From assembly GCA_949358305.1 (NCBI GenBank), contig OX442315.1, forward strand, positions 5,022,001 through 5,086,000: a stretch of 64,000 bases of DNA, given 5' to 3'. A program made the position numbers and the translations under genes. Under the pieces are notes generated by a model. That model did not search any database. It was not told where the DNA came from and saw only the letters and a program-made list of their open reading frames with translations. Positions 1 through 10,241 of this stretch are shown in pieces. Source of the stretch: Strigamia acuminata. Lineage: Eukaryota > Arthropoda > Chilopoda > Geophilomorpha > Linotaeniidae. Numbering within the stretch: position 1 is the stretch's first letter; each line of letters opens with the position of its first letter.

Positions 1-352
1 ATGAACCCTGGGATTTTTATCCCCTTTTAATCGGGTTCGAGGTTTAATCGCACTTCGATAATCACGTGTCTTCGTAAGAAGACGAGATCACTTGTTTCAA
101 GTAAATCTTCGTATTTTTTAATCAAAAATACTTGCAAATCTCAATAAAATGAGTCAAATGAGATAATCTATCGAAACTAATTAATTTCGATACAAATTTA
201 TATTTTAATATAAATCTGACGAGAATGCGTGTTTATTATGTCCCCCGGTGTTGAGATTATAAATCACTACACGAATTTAGACATGTAAATAAGCATACAC
301 CAAGTTTTGAATAAAACTTATTAAATCCTAGTTAAACTTTGAGATTTTTATC
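1..352 (-). other. Non-coding stretch downstream of pol (left A copy)
   Basis: AT-rich sequence just 3' of the pol stop on the minus strand. No ORF or RNA gene is visible. The same stretch recurs at 12479-12830 in the right copy, where it leads on to ORF3, so it is the 5' part of the pol-ORF3 spacer. Confidence 0.6.
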
Positions 353-3300
353 TCATTGTTGATAAGGCTTCCTAAATACTGCCGTAATATTTCGCACGAA
401 ATTTTCATCTGAATATTTCGGATTTGGGACTCGTTCCCTTCGCGGACGCGTGCTAGTTCGTTCAACTAGTTTCTGGGGCTTACGTGGTTTGCGAGGAGGT
501 TTCTTTAGAGGTTCTCCTCGTTCCACTGCTGCTTTCTTCTCCACAGCAATTAATCGCTGTCGATGTCTATGTTTAGACTTTTCTTGTACAGATTTTTTAG
601 TCTGTACTTGAGGCGAGTCGGATAATTCCATCGGAACTTCCGTAGGAGTTTCAGGAATTATTTCCTCTTGAACAGGTGGTGACGGAAGTTCATTACTTTC
701 GTCCATCCATTTAGGATTTTCCTGATCTGTATTAGAAGCAGTTTTCTGCCCTATTTTCCAAGTTTCAATTGGATATAACGGCGTATAAGGATATAAAGCC
801 TTAATATTTACTGATTTTTCTATGGAACCATCAGCAAGTTTACGTAATTTATACGCGCTACCCGGAAAAATCTCGATAATTTCCCACGGTCCGTCTCGCT
901 TCTCAGCAAGACCTGCGGAGATATTTTTATCTGCACACGAGAGAATGTGAGTTTGTTTCCAAACTAAATCTCCAACTTCGAATTCAACAATTGTGAACTT
1001 TTGTTCGTGAATCTTACGATGTCTCTCGTAATTCAATTGAATTCTTCGGTGCATCTCTTGATGCGCTCTTCGTAATATGTCGAGTAATTCTCGAACATAT
1101 TTCTCAGGGTTATGCTTGTCAAATGGATTGGCATGCCTGAGAATTCTCGGATCGAAAGGTAGGGTAACAATTCTCCCCGTATTAAGCAACATCGGTGTCG
1201 AATTCGTTGCAGCCGATTTATTATTACGAATTACAAATGCAAATTCGTCTAAATATCGCGGCCATTGGGTGTGCACATCAGTGTAAATTGCCAATAAAAT
1301 CTTAATGTCCCTGTTGGCTCTCTCTGTCGGGTTAGCCTGAGCATGATAAGTGCTCGTATGAGCCGGTCGGATATGATAAGTTTCGCAATATTCATTATAA
1401 ATATCTGAAACGAATTGTTTCCCATTATCACTAACAATCTTCTTTGGGTGACCCCAACGATTTGCAACAGATCTTAATTCTTGAACGCAATTAGCGCTCG
1501 TGGCTTTGGTTAAAGCTTTAATCTCTACAAATTTTGTACAATTGTCAATTATGACGAAGACGTACTGGTTTTGGGATCTCCCAGCTGGTTTAGGCCCCAT
1601 TAAGTCCATATTAATATGTTCCCAAGGGTTGGTCATGTTATGAGGTACGTAAGGACCTGCACGCTTTTTCTGCTGATCCGGTTTGTATTGACTACAATGT
1701 GGGCAGCTTTTAACGTAATTTCTTACGCTTCGGCTCATTCCAGGCCAATAATATATCAATCGAGTTTTCTCGAGAGTTTTACTCATGCCTGCGTGGCCGC
1801 TCAAGGGGTGACCATGACAGGCAAAAAGCACTCGCTTTATAAGTGAACTGGGAACAACCGCTTTGAAGCCGTTACCAGAGTCGTTGAGCTCTTCTTCAAA
1901 TGAAGGATTAAAGAAAATGATCATTTGATCGCCATCATCTTCCTTTTTGTCCAAACAATAGTTTCTAACTTTGTTTTTCCATTCTTTTATTTCCGATTTC
2001 GGAATTCCAACAATTCTGTCGAATAAAAGATACTCTCGAATGCGTTTACATTCAGTGTCGACTAACTGCGCATCAATTATTTCCCTTCTTGTAGGTGGGA
2101 CTTCTTTTATCACATCTGTGAGAGCACTATACAAAGTTTCTTGTATCTCCTCCCCCTCCCTTTCTTCAGAATATTCTTTAGAATTTTCTGAAAAATGGAC
2201 ACGAACATTTGCTAAATATTCTGACTTTCCTGGAGCACGATTCAAAGAAATCGAAGGATTGCCGTCCCATTCTGGCCAATACTGATTTATTTCGATTGGT
2301 TCCACATGATCGCGAAGAGGAATGTCTTCCTCTCCTAATGGAGCTCTTGAGAGTGCGTCTGCAACTTGGTTGTAAGCACCCTTTCGAAATATAATCTTGA
2401 AAGCACCACATTGGATTCTTAAGGCCCATCGGCCAAATTTTTCAGATGGCTCCGGCGTTCGCATGAGCCATTTTAATGCTTCGGCATCCGACTCGAGTGT
2501 GAACGTACCATATTCTAAATACGGTTTAAAACGATCAATAGCCCATACGACTGCGAGGCATTCGAGTTCTGGCGTTGTGTAACGCTTCTCCGCTCCTCTC
2601 AGTACTCTGCTTGCGTAAGCTACAGGTCTGGCTGCCGTACCAGTTTTCTTTTTGTCTTTATCTAAAAGATCAACATCTTGGCAGATGACAGCTCCTAAGC
2701 CTTTGTGAGATGCGTCAGTCATGACTACGAAAGGTTTGGACATGTCTGGTTTGTGCAGACAATTATCATTACAAAGCAGCGCTTTAACTTTATTAAAAGC
2801 TTCAGTTTGAGCATCTCCCCATTCAAATGGAGTTTTCTCATTCATCATACATGTGTATGGCGCAGCAATGGCTCCGTGATTAGGAACGAACTTCCTGAAG
2901 AAATTTGTCATTCCATGAAACCGTTGAATGTCTTTAGCACATGTCGGAGTCGGAAATTTCATAATTGCAGAAATTTTATCGGGATCTCCATATAAACCGT
3001 CAGGTTTAATCCAATGTCCTAAGAACTTAAGTTCTGTTCTTCCAAAACGAGATTTCGCTTTATTGATCGTCATATTAGCTTTATTAAGCTTTTCCAACAC
3101 GTCTCGGACATGAATGAGATGTTCATCCCAAGTATTCGAATAGACAATTACGTCGTCTAAATAAACTAACGCGTAGTTTTGCAATGCTGAGCCCAAAACG
3201 CCTTCCATCAGTCGTTGGAAAGTGCAAGGAGCATTACAAAGTCCAAATGGCATTCGCACAAATTGATAAGGGCCATTTGGCATATAAAAAGCCGTCTTTG

Positions 3301-3730
3301 GACGATCTTCTTTACACATCTCGACTTGGTAATAACCTTTAACAAGGTCAATGGATGTGAAATACCTTCCTGGTCCAGTATTATGCAAAAGCAGATCTAT
3401 ACTGGGCATCTGTATCACATCTGGCTCGGTGATTGCATTCAACCACCTGTAGTCGATACACATTCTGTACGTACCATCAGGTTTCGCGACAATTACAGGA
3501 TGGCTAATAAATGGCCCGGTGGCCTTTTCAATTAGTCCATCTTGTTCTAGTTCAGCAACTAATTTGGACATAATGGCTCTCTTGGCCGGATTGTACATAC
3601 GGTACTGCATTCTGGGCAATGAATGCCCTTCTTTAAACTTAATACGATGTTGTGTAACATTCGTACACCCAACTTGATCACGAAATACATTAGATACTGC
3701 ATTGACCACTTCTCGAAGGAGTGCAATCAC
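353..3730 (-). CDS. Pol polyprotein (RT, RNase H, integrase), left A copy, no own start codon
   Basis: Encodes the enzymes that copy the element RNA into DNA and insert it. In order: reverse transcriptase with the catalytic YLDD near residue 190; RNase H starting at the MTDAS motif; integrase with an N-terminal HHCC zinc finger (HGHPLSGHAG ... CPHC, near 639), a DDE core (MDLMGPKP; SDNGKQF; NPTER, spaced D-35-E) and a C-terminal GPY/F-like module (RDGPWEI ... YKLRKL). A basic Pro-rich tail follows. The frame has no ATG of its own at the RT start. In subfamily B the protease and RT are one frame, but here a 17-nt deletion (after the ACTCC at about 3731) puts RT in the +1 frame relative to protease. 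RT to IN is otherwise open. Family assignment is firm; activity is doubtful. Confidence 0.9.
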   Translation of the reverse strand: MIALLREVVNAVSNVFRDQVGCTNVTQHRIKFKEGHSLPRMQYRMYNPAKRAIMSKLVAELEQDGLIEKATGPFISHPVIVAKPDGTYRMCIDYRWLNAITEPDVIQMPSIDLLLHNTGPGRYFTSIDLVKGYYQVEMCKEDRPKTAFYMPNGPYQFVRMPFGLCNAPCTFQRLMEGVLGSALQNYALVYLDDVIVYSNTWDEHLIHVRDVLEKLNKANMTINKAKSRFGRTELKFLGHWIKPDGLYGDPDKISAIMKFPTPTCAKDIQRFHGMTNFFRKFVPNHGAIAAPYTCMMNEKTPFEWGDAQTEAFNKVKALLCNDNCLHKPDMSKPFVVMTDASHKGLGAVICQDVDLLDKDKKKTGTAARPVAYASRVLRGAEKRYTTPELECLAVVWAIDRFKPYLEYGTFTLESDAEALKWLMRTPEPSEKFGRWALRIQCGAFKIIFRKGAYNQVADALSRAPLGEEDIPLRDHVEPIEINQYWPEWDGNPSISLNRAPGKSEYLANVRVHFSENSKEYSEEREGEEIQETLYSALTDVIKEVPPTRREIIDAQLVDTECKRIREYLLFDRIVGIPKSEIKEWKNKVRNYCLDKKEDDGDQMIIFFNPSFEEELNDSGNGFKAVVPSSLIKRVLFACHGHPLSGHAGMSKTLEKTRLIYYWPGMSRSVRNYVKSCPHCSQYKPDQQKKRAGPYVPHNMTNPWEHINMDLMGPKPAGRSQNQYVFVIIDNCTKFVEIKALTKATSANCVQELRSVANRWGHPKKIVSDNGKQFVSDIYNEYCETYHIRPAHTSTYHAQANPTERANRDIKILLAIYTDVHTQWPRYLDEFAFVIRNNKSAATNSTPMLLNTGRIVTLPFDPRILRHANPFDKHNPEKYVRELLDILRRAHQEMHRRIQLNYERHRKIHEQKFTIVEFEVGDLVWKQTHILSCADKNISAGLAEKRDGPWEIIEIFPGSAYKLRKLADGSIEKSVNIKALYPYTPLYPIETWKIGQKTASNTDQENPKWMDESNELPSPPVQEEIIPETPTEVPMELSDSPQVQTKKSVQEKSKHRHRQRLIAVEKKAAVERGEPLKKPPRKPRKPQKLVERTSTRPRRERVPNPKYSDENFVRNITAVFRKPYQQ

Positions 3731-4268
3731 TACCTTCGACTAACTTCTCATCCCATTCTAAAACGGGTGCATCGGATAATTCAGTTGAATCAGCGGCCGA
3801 CGCAAGTTCTTCTAAATACTCGAAAGTGATTCGATTTAGAGGTGCCATCGCAAAATTATCTTCTTCCGACACATAAGGGGCGGACCAAGTAGGTTTATCA
3901 GCACAAGAGAACTCTTGGAGATGTGGATGCGTGCTAATCTTTTGTCGACGCATGAAATTGTGTCCAAGTATCAATCCACAAACACGTTTTGCCAAAACGA
4001 TGAAATTCATCGGCGTGAATTCATCAGCCCATTGTACGCACAAAGTTATTTGTCCGACTGGTTTGTGTGCTACACCCACAGCATTAACCAACATATTTCG
4101 GGGTGCCTCTTGTAGAAATTCAGGCAGAGCTTGAGTTTCCGACAAAAGCTGTTCCCCAATATAACATTGAGAAGCTCCTGTATCCATGAGCGCATTGTAG
4201 GTGAGCCCACCAATTGTGACTTTCATTCGAGGATCGTCTTTATTATTACCCAAAGTAATATTGTGCAA
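3690..4268 (-). CDS. Retropepsin-like aspartic protease segment of pol, left A copy (frameshifted)
   Basis: Aspartic protease that would process the Gag-Pol precursor. The active-site motif MDTGAS is visible near residue 30, and the flap/second strand region (CGLILGHNFM) follows. Compared with the intact subfamily B frame, two lesions isolate this piece. Upstream (about 4269-4400) there is an in-frame TAA at a position that is CAA in B, plus a 2-nt loss. Downstream the 17-nt deletion forces a short out-of-frame tail and a stop at 3690. The first ATG used here is internal to the domain relative to B. Protease identity is clear, but normal expression as part of Gag-Pol is unlikely. Confidence 0.85.
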   Translation of the reverse strand: MHNITLGNNKDDPRMKVTIGGLTYNALMDTGASQCYIGEQLLSETQALPEFLQEAPRNMLVNAVGVAHKPVGQITLCVQWADEFTPMNFIVLAKRVCGLILGHNFMRRQKISTHPHLQEFSCADKPTWSAPYVSEEDNFAMAPLNRITFEYLEELASAADSTELSDAPVLEWDEKLVEGSDCTPSRSGQCSI

Positions 4269-4474
4269 ATTATTGCTTCCTATGACTGTTGAGTCGTCGA
4301 GGTCTACAAAATTTCTTCGTATACCACTTATGTGGAAATAATGTCAAATTCTTGAATTGCTCCTTCATCTTTTATAGATTTTCATCTACTCCACCGCTAT
4401 GACTAGTGGCTTCTTCAAGAAAGGTAGTTTCTACGTCCATGAACAAAGAGTCCGACATAGCATCAGCTATTTCT

Positions 4475-4515
4475 GGGGGCTGAATGATTTCTTCATCCCC
4501 CGGATCTAGTTTTTT
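4475..4515 (-). promoter_or_regulatory. Predicted -1 ribosomal frameshift signal, gag/pol, left A copy
   Basis: Minus strand: heptamer A_AAA_AAC (4515-4509) is in the gag reading phase and directly precedes the gag TAG stop. Seven nt later a stem begins: GGGGG pairs with CCCCC, with an inner TGAA/TTCA helix. A -1 slip enters the pol frame. In this copy that frame meets TAA after about 40 codons. Confidence 0.8.
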
Positions 4516-6818
4516 GCACTAGAATCAGTTGAATCGTTAGATTCGGGTTTAGCCAATTGCTTGACTATCTCAGCTAATTGATTAGTGAGCGTCGACTGTA
4601 ACTTATTCTCAAAATTGTTAAATTTGGAATCAAGTTTCGCATCTAGTGTTGCATCCAACACTTCTTGTGTTACCCAATTAGGTTTACGCTTAGCAGAAGG
4701 ATCCAAAGTTGGATTATCTGGGGCATTTTGTTTCTGAATGTCTTCAGACTTAAAATTCGAACGAGGTTTTAAATCTGGACATTCTCGTCGGAAATGTCCG
4801 GGTTTCTTACAATTAAAGCAAACCATTTGTCCCCTCCTGTTGGGGTCTACTACACCATTTACTGCGTAAATTAGTTCACATTCTTCGGGCAACTCATCTG
4901 TACAGAAATTAATCTGTTCATCCGATTCCAAAGTCAGGGACTTGGCGTTATTTTTAGGTTGCGAACGAGTGTCCGGTTTCCTAGGTGGGAAAACGACTGG
5001 ATCGATTACTCTCATCCCATTGGCTGTACGGCTGTACAGTCCTTTCTTCTTCGTAATAGCATTATAAATGTCTATGAAGGGAAGTTCATCTAAACCTTGT
5101 GTGTGCAAGAGAAGATCGTTGGCGGGAGTAATGCTCCCCAAAAATATACTCGCAGCTCCCTGAGAGTTGAGGTTATCTTGTAATAACCAGAGTTGGTAAA
5201 ACTTATGTGTATAATCATACAAGTTTTCTGATTCGAGCTGTCTTAACTTAGTTAATTGGGTTGTTCGTTCCAAACACGTGGCAACAAACCTTCCTCTAAA
5301 CGCTTTTTCAAACGTATCCCAATTATGAAAGTCGTCTCGTCTCTCTTGAAACCAACTATATGCGAGGTCGGTTAAGTAACCAGCCACGCCTTTTACTAAC
5401 ATTTCATCGAGTGAAATATTTCGCAGAAACGCAACGTTTCGAATTATACTGAGGAAGCGCTCGCTTTCTTCAGTTTTACCCGAAAATACAGGTATGTCGG
5501 GGGGTTTCAAACTTATAGTTTGGGGTGTTGCAGGTGTGGAGCTCTTTCCTGCTTGGGCTAGTTTATGCATATTTAATGAAATAGTAGCTAAGTCGTCCGC
5601 TGACATCCCAAAACTACTAGTGGGTCGCGAATTATCATTCGTCGAACCATTGTTAGAATGACTCGAATTATTTTGACTAGAGCCGTTAAAATTATTGGGG
5701 TTGAAATTATTCGACCCTCCTGGATTTTGTCTACCTTGATGGCCAAAATTCGAATGATTATTCGGTCCACCTTGGTTGCCAAAATTCGAATGATTATTCG
5801 ATCCACTGGGATTTTGTCTTCTCTGGTTACCAAAGTTGGAATGATTATTCGCTCCACCTTGGTTTCCAAAGTTCGAATGATTATTCGAATTTCCCTGATA
5901 ACCTTGGTTCGAAAAATTATTCGATTGGTTCTGATTGCCAGGTTGTGAATAGTTATTCCACTGGCCTTGATTACCGGAACTTGAACAGTTATTCGGATTA
6001 TTTAAGTTATTTAAGTTCGGCTGAACTGGATAACTTCCTTGCGATACAGGCAATTGGTTTGGAATATTATTATTTCCAGGAAAGGGATTCAAACGATTGT
6101 TTGGATCGACTACCCCTCTTAATTGAGAGCTTAAGTCGCTATTTAAACCATGAATGGGTTCAGCAGCAAGATTCGGACAACTGTTGGCTCCATTCGGAAA
6201 ACCAGGATTCGGGTTTTTATTATTATTAAGACCCATAAATCTTCTTTTATGAGAAGCAACAAGCGGATTATTAATTCGCTGATGAAACGCTTGTTCAAAA
6301 CTACCGGGTGTAGGATTCTGTTGATCCCAACGAGATTTCCGATTGGTCGTCGAAGGTCCTGTCGTTTTCTGTCGATACCGAGTGATCGGAGTCGACGGAT
6401 TCAAACCAGGATCTGTCGGTCCCTGATTACGTGGAGTCTGTGATCTAGAACTAGAATGCTCCGACGGGTCTCGATGTGTATTAACAAAATCCAAAACTTC
6501 GGCCATTGATCCAAATTGAATTGGATTCAAGCAATAATCCCGACAAATGAAAAGTCCAGCTGGACCTAAATGTGATCCGTCTTGTGGACGATTCATTTCC
6601 TCCACGGGGGTAGGATCAGCGACTTCTACAATAGGATCGATAATGGCGACTGGGTCAGTTGGTTCATTTGAAACATTATTATCGTCCACGTGGTTTTCCA
6701 CGACATTCACTGTTTCCGTTTCATCTGGAACGGGTGCAAATCCGGCTAAATTAATTCCACCGGTCAAACATGTTCTTTCCTTACCACGGGTATTCATCGA
6801 ATGCTGGTTACTAGTCAT
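4506..6818 (-). CDS. Gag structural protein, left A copy
   Basis: Virus-like-particle protein of the retrotransposon, 770 residues from the ATG chosen here. That ATG is 12 codons into the open frame and matches the start of subfamily B Gag (MTSNQH versus MTNNQH). The N-terminal third is polar. The middle is an Asn/Gly/Gln-rich tract with repeats of the type NNHSNFGNQGG. It is followed by the conserved retrotransposon Gag region (PDIPVFSGKTEESERFLS onward). A CCHC zinc knuckle, CFNCKKPGHFRREC, lies near residue 667, and a coiled-coil-like tail (DATLDAKLDSKFNNFENKL) ends the protein. The stop overlaps the frameshift signal. The frame is intact. Confidence 0.92.
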   Translation of the reverse strand: MTSNQHSMNTRGKERTCLTGGINLAGFAPVPDETETVNVVENHVDDNNVSNEPTDPVAIIDPIVEVADPTPVEEMNRPQDGSHLGPAGLFICRDYCLNPIQFGSMAEVLDFVNTHRDPSEHSSSRSQTPRNQGPTDPGLNPSTPITRYRQKTTGPSTTNRKSRWDQQNPTPGSFEQAFHQRINNPLVASHKRRFMGLNNNKNPNPGFPNGANSCPNLAAEPIHGLNSDLSSQLRGVVDPNNRLNPFPGNNNIPNQLPVSQGSYPVQPNLNNLNNPNNCSSSGNQGQWNNYSQPGNQNQSNNFSNQGYQGNSNNHSNFGNQGGANNHSNFGNQRRQNPSGSNNHSNFGNQGGPNNHSNFGHQGRQNPGGSNNFNPNNFNGSSQNNSSHSNNGSTNDNSRPTSSFGMSADDLATISLNMHKLAQAGKSSTPATPQTISLKPPDIPVFSGKTEESERFLSIIRNVAFLRNISLDEMLVKGVAGYLTDLAYSWFQERRDDFHNWDTFEKAFRGRFVATCLERTTQLTKLRQLESENLYDYTHKFYQLWLLQDNLNSQGAASIFLGSITPANDLLLHTQGLDELPFIDIYNAITKKKGLYSRTANGMRVIDPVVFPPRKPDTRSQPKNNAKSLTLESDEQINFCTDELPEECELIYAVNGVVDPNRRGQMVCFNCKKPGHFRRECPDLKPRSNFKSEDIQKQNAPDNPTLDPSAKRKPNWVTQEVLDATLDAKLDSKFNNFENKLQSTLTNQLAEIVKQLAKPESNDSTDSSAKN

Positions 6819-7916
6819 CTTTTTAATTGAAATCAAAATTCCAAAAAAATTCACAAATAAACGAAGAAGTCACAAGCGATCTGGAAGGTTGCAAACGAAG
6901 CAATGGTTTCACTGGGTCGTTCTGGGTTTCAAATACCTCTGTAAACCTCCCTGATTGGTCGAACTTCAAACGTTAGTCTCACGAGATTTTAATCTTGTCT
7001 GTGATTGATGGATTTCACCTTTTTCGCGGACCCATGATTTAGTCAGATTACGCAATTATGACGTTGTCAAAAAATAAAAATGGACGATTATCCAATTTCA
7101 TCAAAAGTATTACTTATTTTCAAAATAAAATCTTATTTAAAAACAACTTGAATTTCGCTGAAATTTCGTATAACAAGAGCGCGTGAAATCCTTCGACTAG
7201 TACAGCTTTGCTGTAAAGCATTGGTTGCTAGGCAACACAATCAAGCGAGAATTTCTTCGCCAACATTGGAATGAATTTTCACTCGTAGAGTTTGATTTCA
7301 ATATCTTGAAATCCAAATTTTGACCGAACATTTTAATGTAAAATCAAGTATGTAAATAAAATAACTCCTTGAAATAAAATATAAATTTTAATTCCTTCGA
7401 AAATGTCAATTTCCTTGTATCTTATTCACGAGAAGAAAGTTAGGTTTAACTTGAAATCTCAAGTATTTATACAGTTATTAAAAATAATCAGACTACGAAT
7501 ACCTGCCGGAATTCATTTAGAATTCCCGATAAAACTTTGAACTTTTCGTATTAGGCCCAACCACGTGGTTTCTCGAATCGACGACGGCGAATCGACGTTT
7601 CACGGGCGGACGTAACAACGACAAGTTCGGGCAAGATTTTCCAATTCTCGTGGTCTAATCATTAGGCCTGACCACGCGGTGGGAAATTATTAGTTTGTTA
7701 AAACATACAATTTCTTCGGCGGAAAATCGGAATAAGAGTGGATTACACTGCTTATCTTGCAAAGCACTTTAAAACAGAATAAAATATATTAGACACAAAT
7801 ATACATTTCGTTCGAAACTTGTTTTACACACAAAAATCACCGTAAAAGTTACACTATTCGAATTCACGATAGGCACACAAAAACTTCGAATATTTTATTT
7901 AAAATTCAGGCAGCCT
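6819..7916 (-). other. 5' leader between primer site and gag (left A copy)
   Basis: About 1.1 kb of AT-rich untranslated leader. No coding sequence is recognised. It would contain packaging and dimerisation signals, but none can be named from sequence alone. Confidence 0.6.
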
Positions 7917-7934
7917 ATCTCGGTAGAACCTCCA
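7917..7934 (-). promoter_or_regulatory. Primer binding site, tRNA-Gln-like
   Basis: Minus strand reads TGGAGGTTCTACCGAGAT, two nt inside the LTR end. It is complementary to the 3' end of tRNA-Gln, with one difference from the mammalian/fly sequence I recall (CTACC for CCACC). The same site occurs in all A and B copies. Confidence 0.75.
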
Positions 7935-7936
7935 CT

Positions 7937-9511
7937 TGTGACGATTCTACTTTTGGCTGAATAATTAGCCATTATAAGAGATAAATCGGTTTAAACAAGA
8001 CATTTCTACAACTAGAAATAACCTAACCGAGATAAGCTACGGAAGTCTGTACAACGTGAATATGTGATCAAATATAATAACTTACGATTTTCGTGTGATT
8101 CAAATACATGTTTATTAACATTACAACTGGGTTGGGGTTCTGGATAAGTGTAACGGCGGCTACACTGGTTGAGGATCCGGGCGATGCTGTTCGAGTGGTG
8201 CGGCTGACTTTGCGGCATCGTCACAGTTAGCGCTACGGAGACGTATTCGGTCCCGCAGCTCGGATATCTATTAATACGAAGAACCCTTCGTATTTGGTCG
8301 GGAATATTCATTAGCATATTCCGTATTCAAATCATCAAAACATTATTAGTGTAATATAACAAATGAATTGTTATATTGTTATTCTATGGGCGGGGACAGT
8401 CACGACAGTCGAGGGGACCATCGCGGGAGTTGTTGAAGCTTCATCCGCCAGCATGCCTTACGACGACAAGATCTCGTGATCAGGCGCCGGGTATTTGTTT
8501 TCTGCGACGAGTCGCTTTCAGTGGTACCAACCACTGGGTAAACAGTTCCTGGGGGACTACCAGATCGGCATTACCAATACCCGAGTATTTGTTTAGCGCA
8601 AGGTATGAATGCAATTGCTCACGGGCCACCAACCCGGTGCGTCACCTGTGAATAAGGCTTTTACCGACCTCGGACAAGTCTTGCCCACTTAACGGAAGGG
8701 CCAATGCACTGCATCGGAACCCTGGGGAAACGGTTTGCCCATATTTGTTTGACGGGTTCGACTTCCCGTGTATATGCTCTGGCAGAGCATCTGACCTATG
8801 ACCGGGGAATCGCTCAGATAGATGCGACTATCACCGATCATATAATCTGATATTTGTTTAACGGTGTTAATCAATCCCGTGCATGAGCGATATACTAAGC
8901 CACCGTATGAAATCCTACTGTCCCTTAGAACAGCTGGCTAACACTACGAGGCCATTTCATGTGTGAAACATGTCTATTACCGGAGTTAGCCTTCCCGAAA
9001 GGGCCCTACAACAAGCAATAACAAACTAGCATTAATACTATTTGTGGAGAGCTGAGGAGGCCTGATGTGTCGATAAAGAAAGTGAGATCCAACGATAACA
9101 ACTTATCAATACAAACAATATAAACATATTCAAAATCAAGCCAAGGGGGTTGCGCTGGTGAAAACCAGAGCTTATATAGTTCTAGAGAACAATCAGATTA
9201 GCGACAGCCAATCAGACGTCAGAATCCATGGATTCGTGGATCACTAGTCCGGACCTAATATTGAACTGGGTCCAGAAGAGTCCGATTGGTTCTCTTCAAC
9301 AGGTAAGTAAACGTGATATTGGTTCAATAGAATCAATATCCCAAGTAAATAATACTTAGTGGAGTCTAATAAAATACTGTATATTTTATTCACAACGTTT
9401 ATATTAATTCTTTAATATAACTCGTAACTTTATCGAGTTTAAACTACGCGCGTTAGATAAACAGCGCCATCTAGTGTGAACATTGACTAATACGGTTTTA
9501 TAACCGTCACA
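7937..9511 (-). repeat. LTR shared by both tandem A copies (1575 bp)
   Basis: On the minus strand the LTR begins TGTGACGG and ends CGTCACA. It has the same length as the LTR at 47892-49466, from which I saw two base differences (A/G in the ACACTACGR context, C/T in the CTAGY context). A primer site abuts it at 7917-7934 and a purine tract at 9512-9520. This proves that it belongs to two internal regions at once. A TATATAA box lies at 9172-9178 on the minus strand. Confidence 0.92.
9172..9178 (-). promoter_or_regulatory. LTR TATA box
   Basis: TATATAA on the minus strand, in the context CTATATAAGC that is conserved in every A and B LTR. It is the likely core promoter of the element. Confidence 0.6.
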
Positions 9512-9522
9512 CATCCCCCGGT
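9512..9522 (-). promoter_or_regulatory. Polypurine tract of right A copy
   Basis: Minus strand reads CACCGGGGGATG immediately upstream of the 3' LTR. This is the plus-strand primer site, and it is identical in subfamily B (25618-25629). Confidence 0.7.
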
Positions 9523-10241
9523 GACAAGCATAGAGTTTCTCAACTCTTTAATTGTCATTCTTAATATCTTAAGAAATGTTCACCAAATTCTAGTGAATTA
9601 TCAGACTCAACTCGTATTCTTTTTAATTTATTCAAAATTAATCAACTGCTTTCTTTCAGAAACATCGTAGAACGATTAGACTAATCGGCTTTCCCGCACA
9701 GCACATCTCCCGGTTGCCAAGCAACGAAATGAACTCGTCCGAACTTGTACTCATGTTCGACAGTGCGGATTTCGATGGAAATCTTAACTTCTCCGATCAA
9801 AAAATAAACTTCTCCGCAGTTTATATAACTTAGATGAGACATTAAATAAATTTATGCAAATTTTATTTATCAAATCTAAACTACGAATCATTCTTTATTA
9901 CGGTTGTTATAAAAATGAAAACTGACTTCAACTCGAAGTCTTTTAAACTTTGATCAAAGTGAAAACAAAACACACAAATCATTATGTAATTCAAAACACA
10001 ACACATCTTATTATGATAATAATCAAGATCAACAAAATACAAATTGAATTCAGACTTGGATCCAATTTTTTAAATCAAACTTATTCTCATGAATATTAAT
10101 AATTAGTTTAAAAATCTTCAAACAATTAAACAAATTATTCTTAATTCGGAAATAAACGAAATCACACTTGAAAACACAACAAACAACACTTGGCATATTT
10201 TAAACTTAAAATATCCACTCGAAAAAACAAATGTTTAACTT
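9523..10241 (-). other. 3' untranslated region after ORF3 (right A copy)
   Basis: About 720 bp of strongly AT-rich sequence between the ORF3 stop and the purine tract. I see no ORF. It is homologous to 24881-25617 of the B copy. Confidence 0.55.

Larger units (their letters stand above)
1..9511 (-). mobile_element. Left copy of tandem gypsy-like element (subfamily A), incomplete at window edge
   Basis: Minus-strand LTR retrotransposon. Read right to left it has 5' LTR (7937-9511), primer site, gag, protease, RT-RNaseH-integrase, then leaves the window before its ORF3 and 3' LTR. Positions 1 to about 914 are repeated almost exactly from 12479 onward, which belongs to the right copy, so the two are paralogous internal regions. 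The LTR at 7937-9511 is flanked by a primer site on its left and a polypurine tract on its right. It therefore serves as 5' LTR of this copy and 3' LTR of the neighbour. RT is intact here, but the gag-pro junction and the pro-RT junction are frameshifted. Confidence 0.9.
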
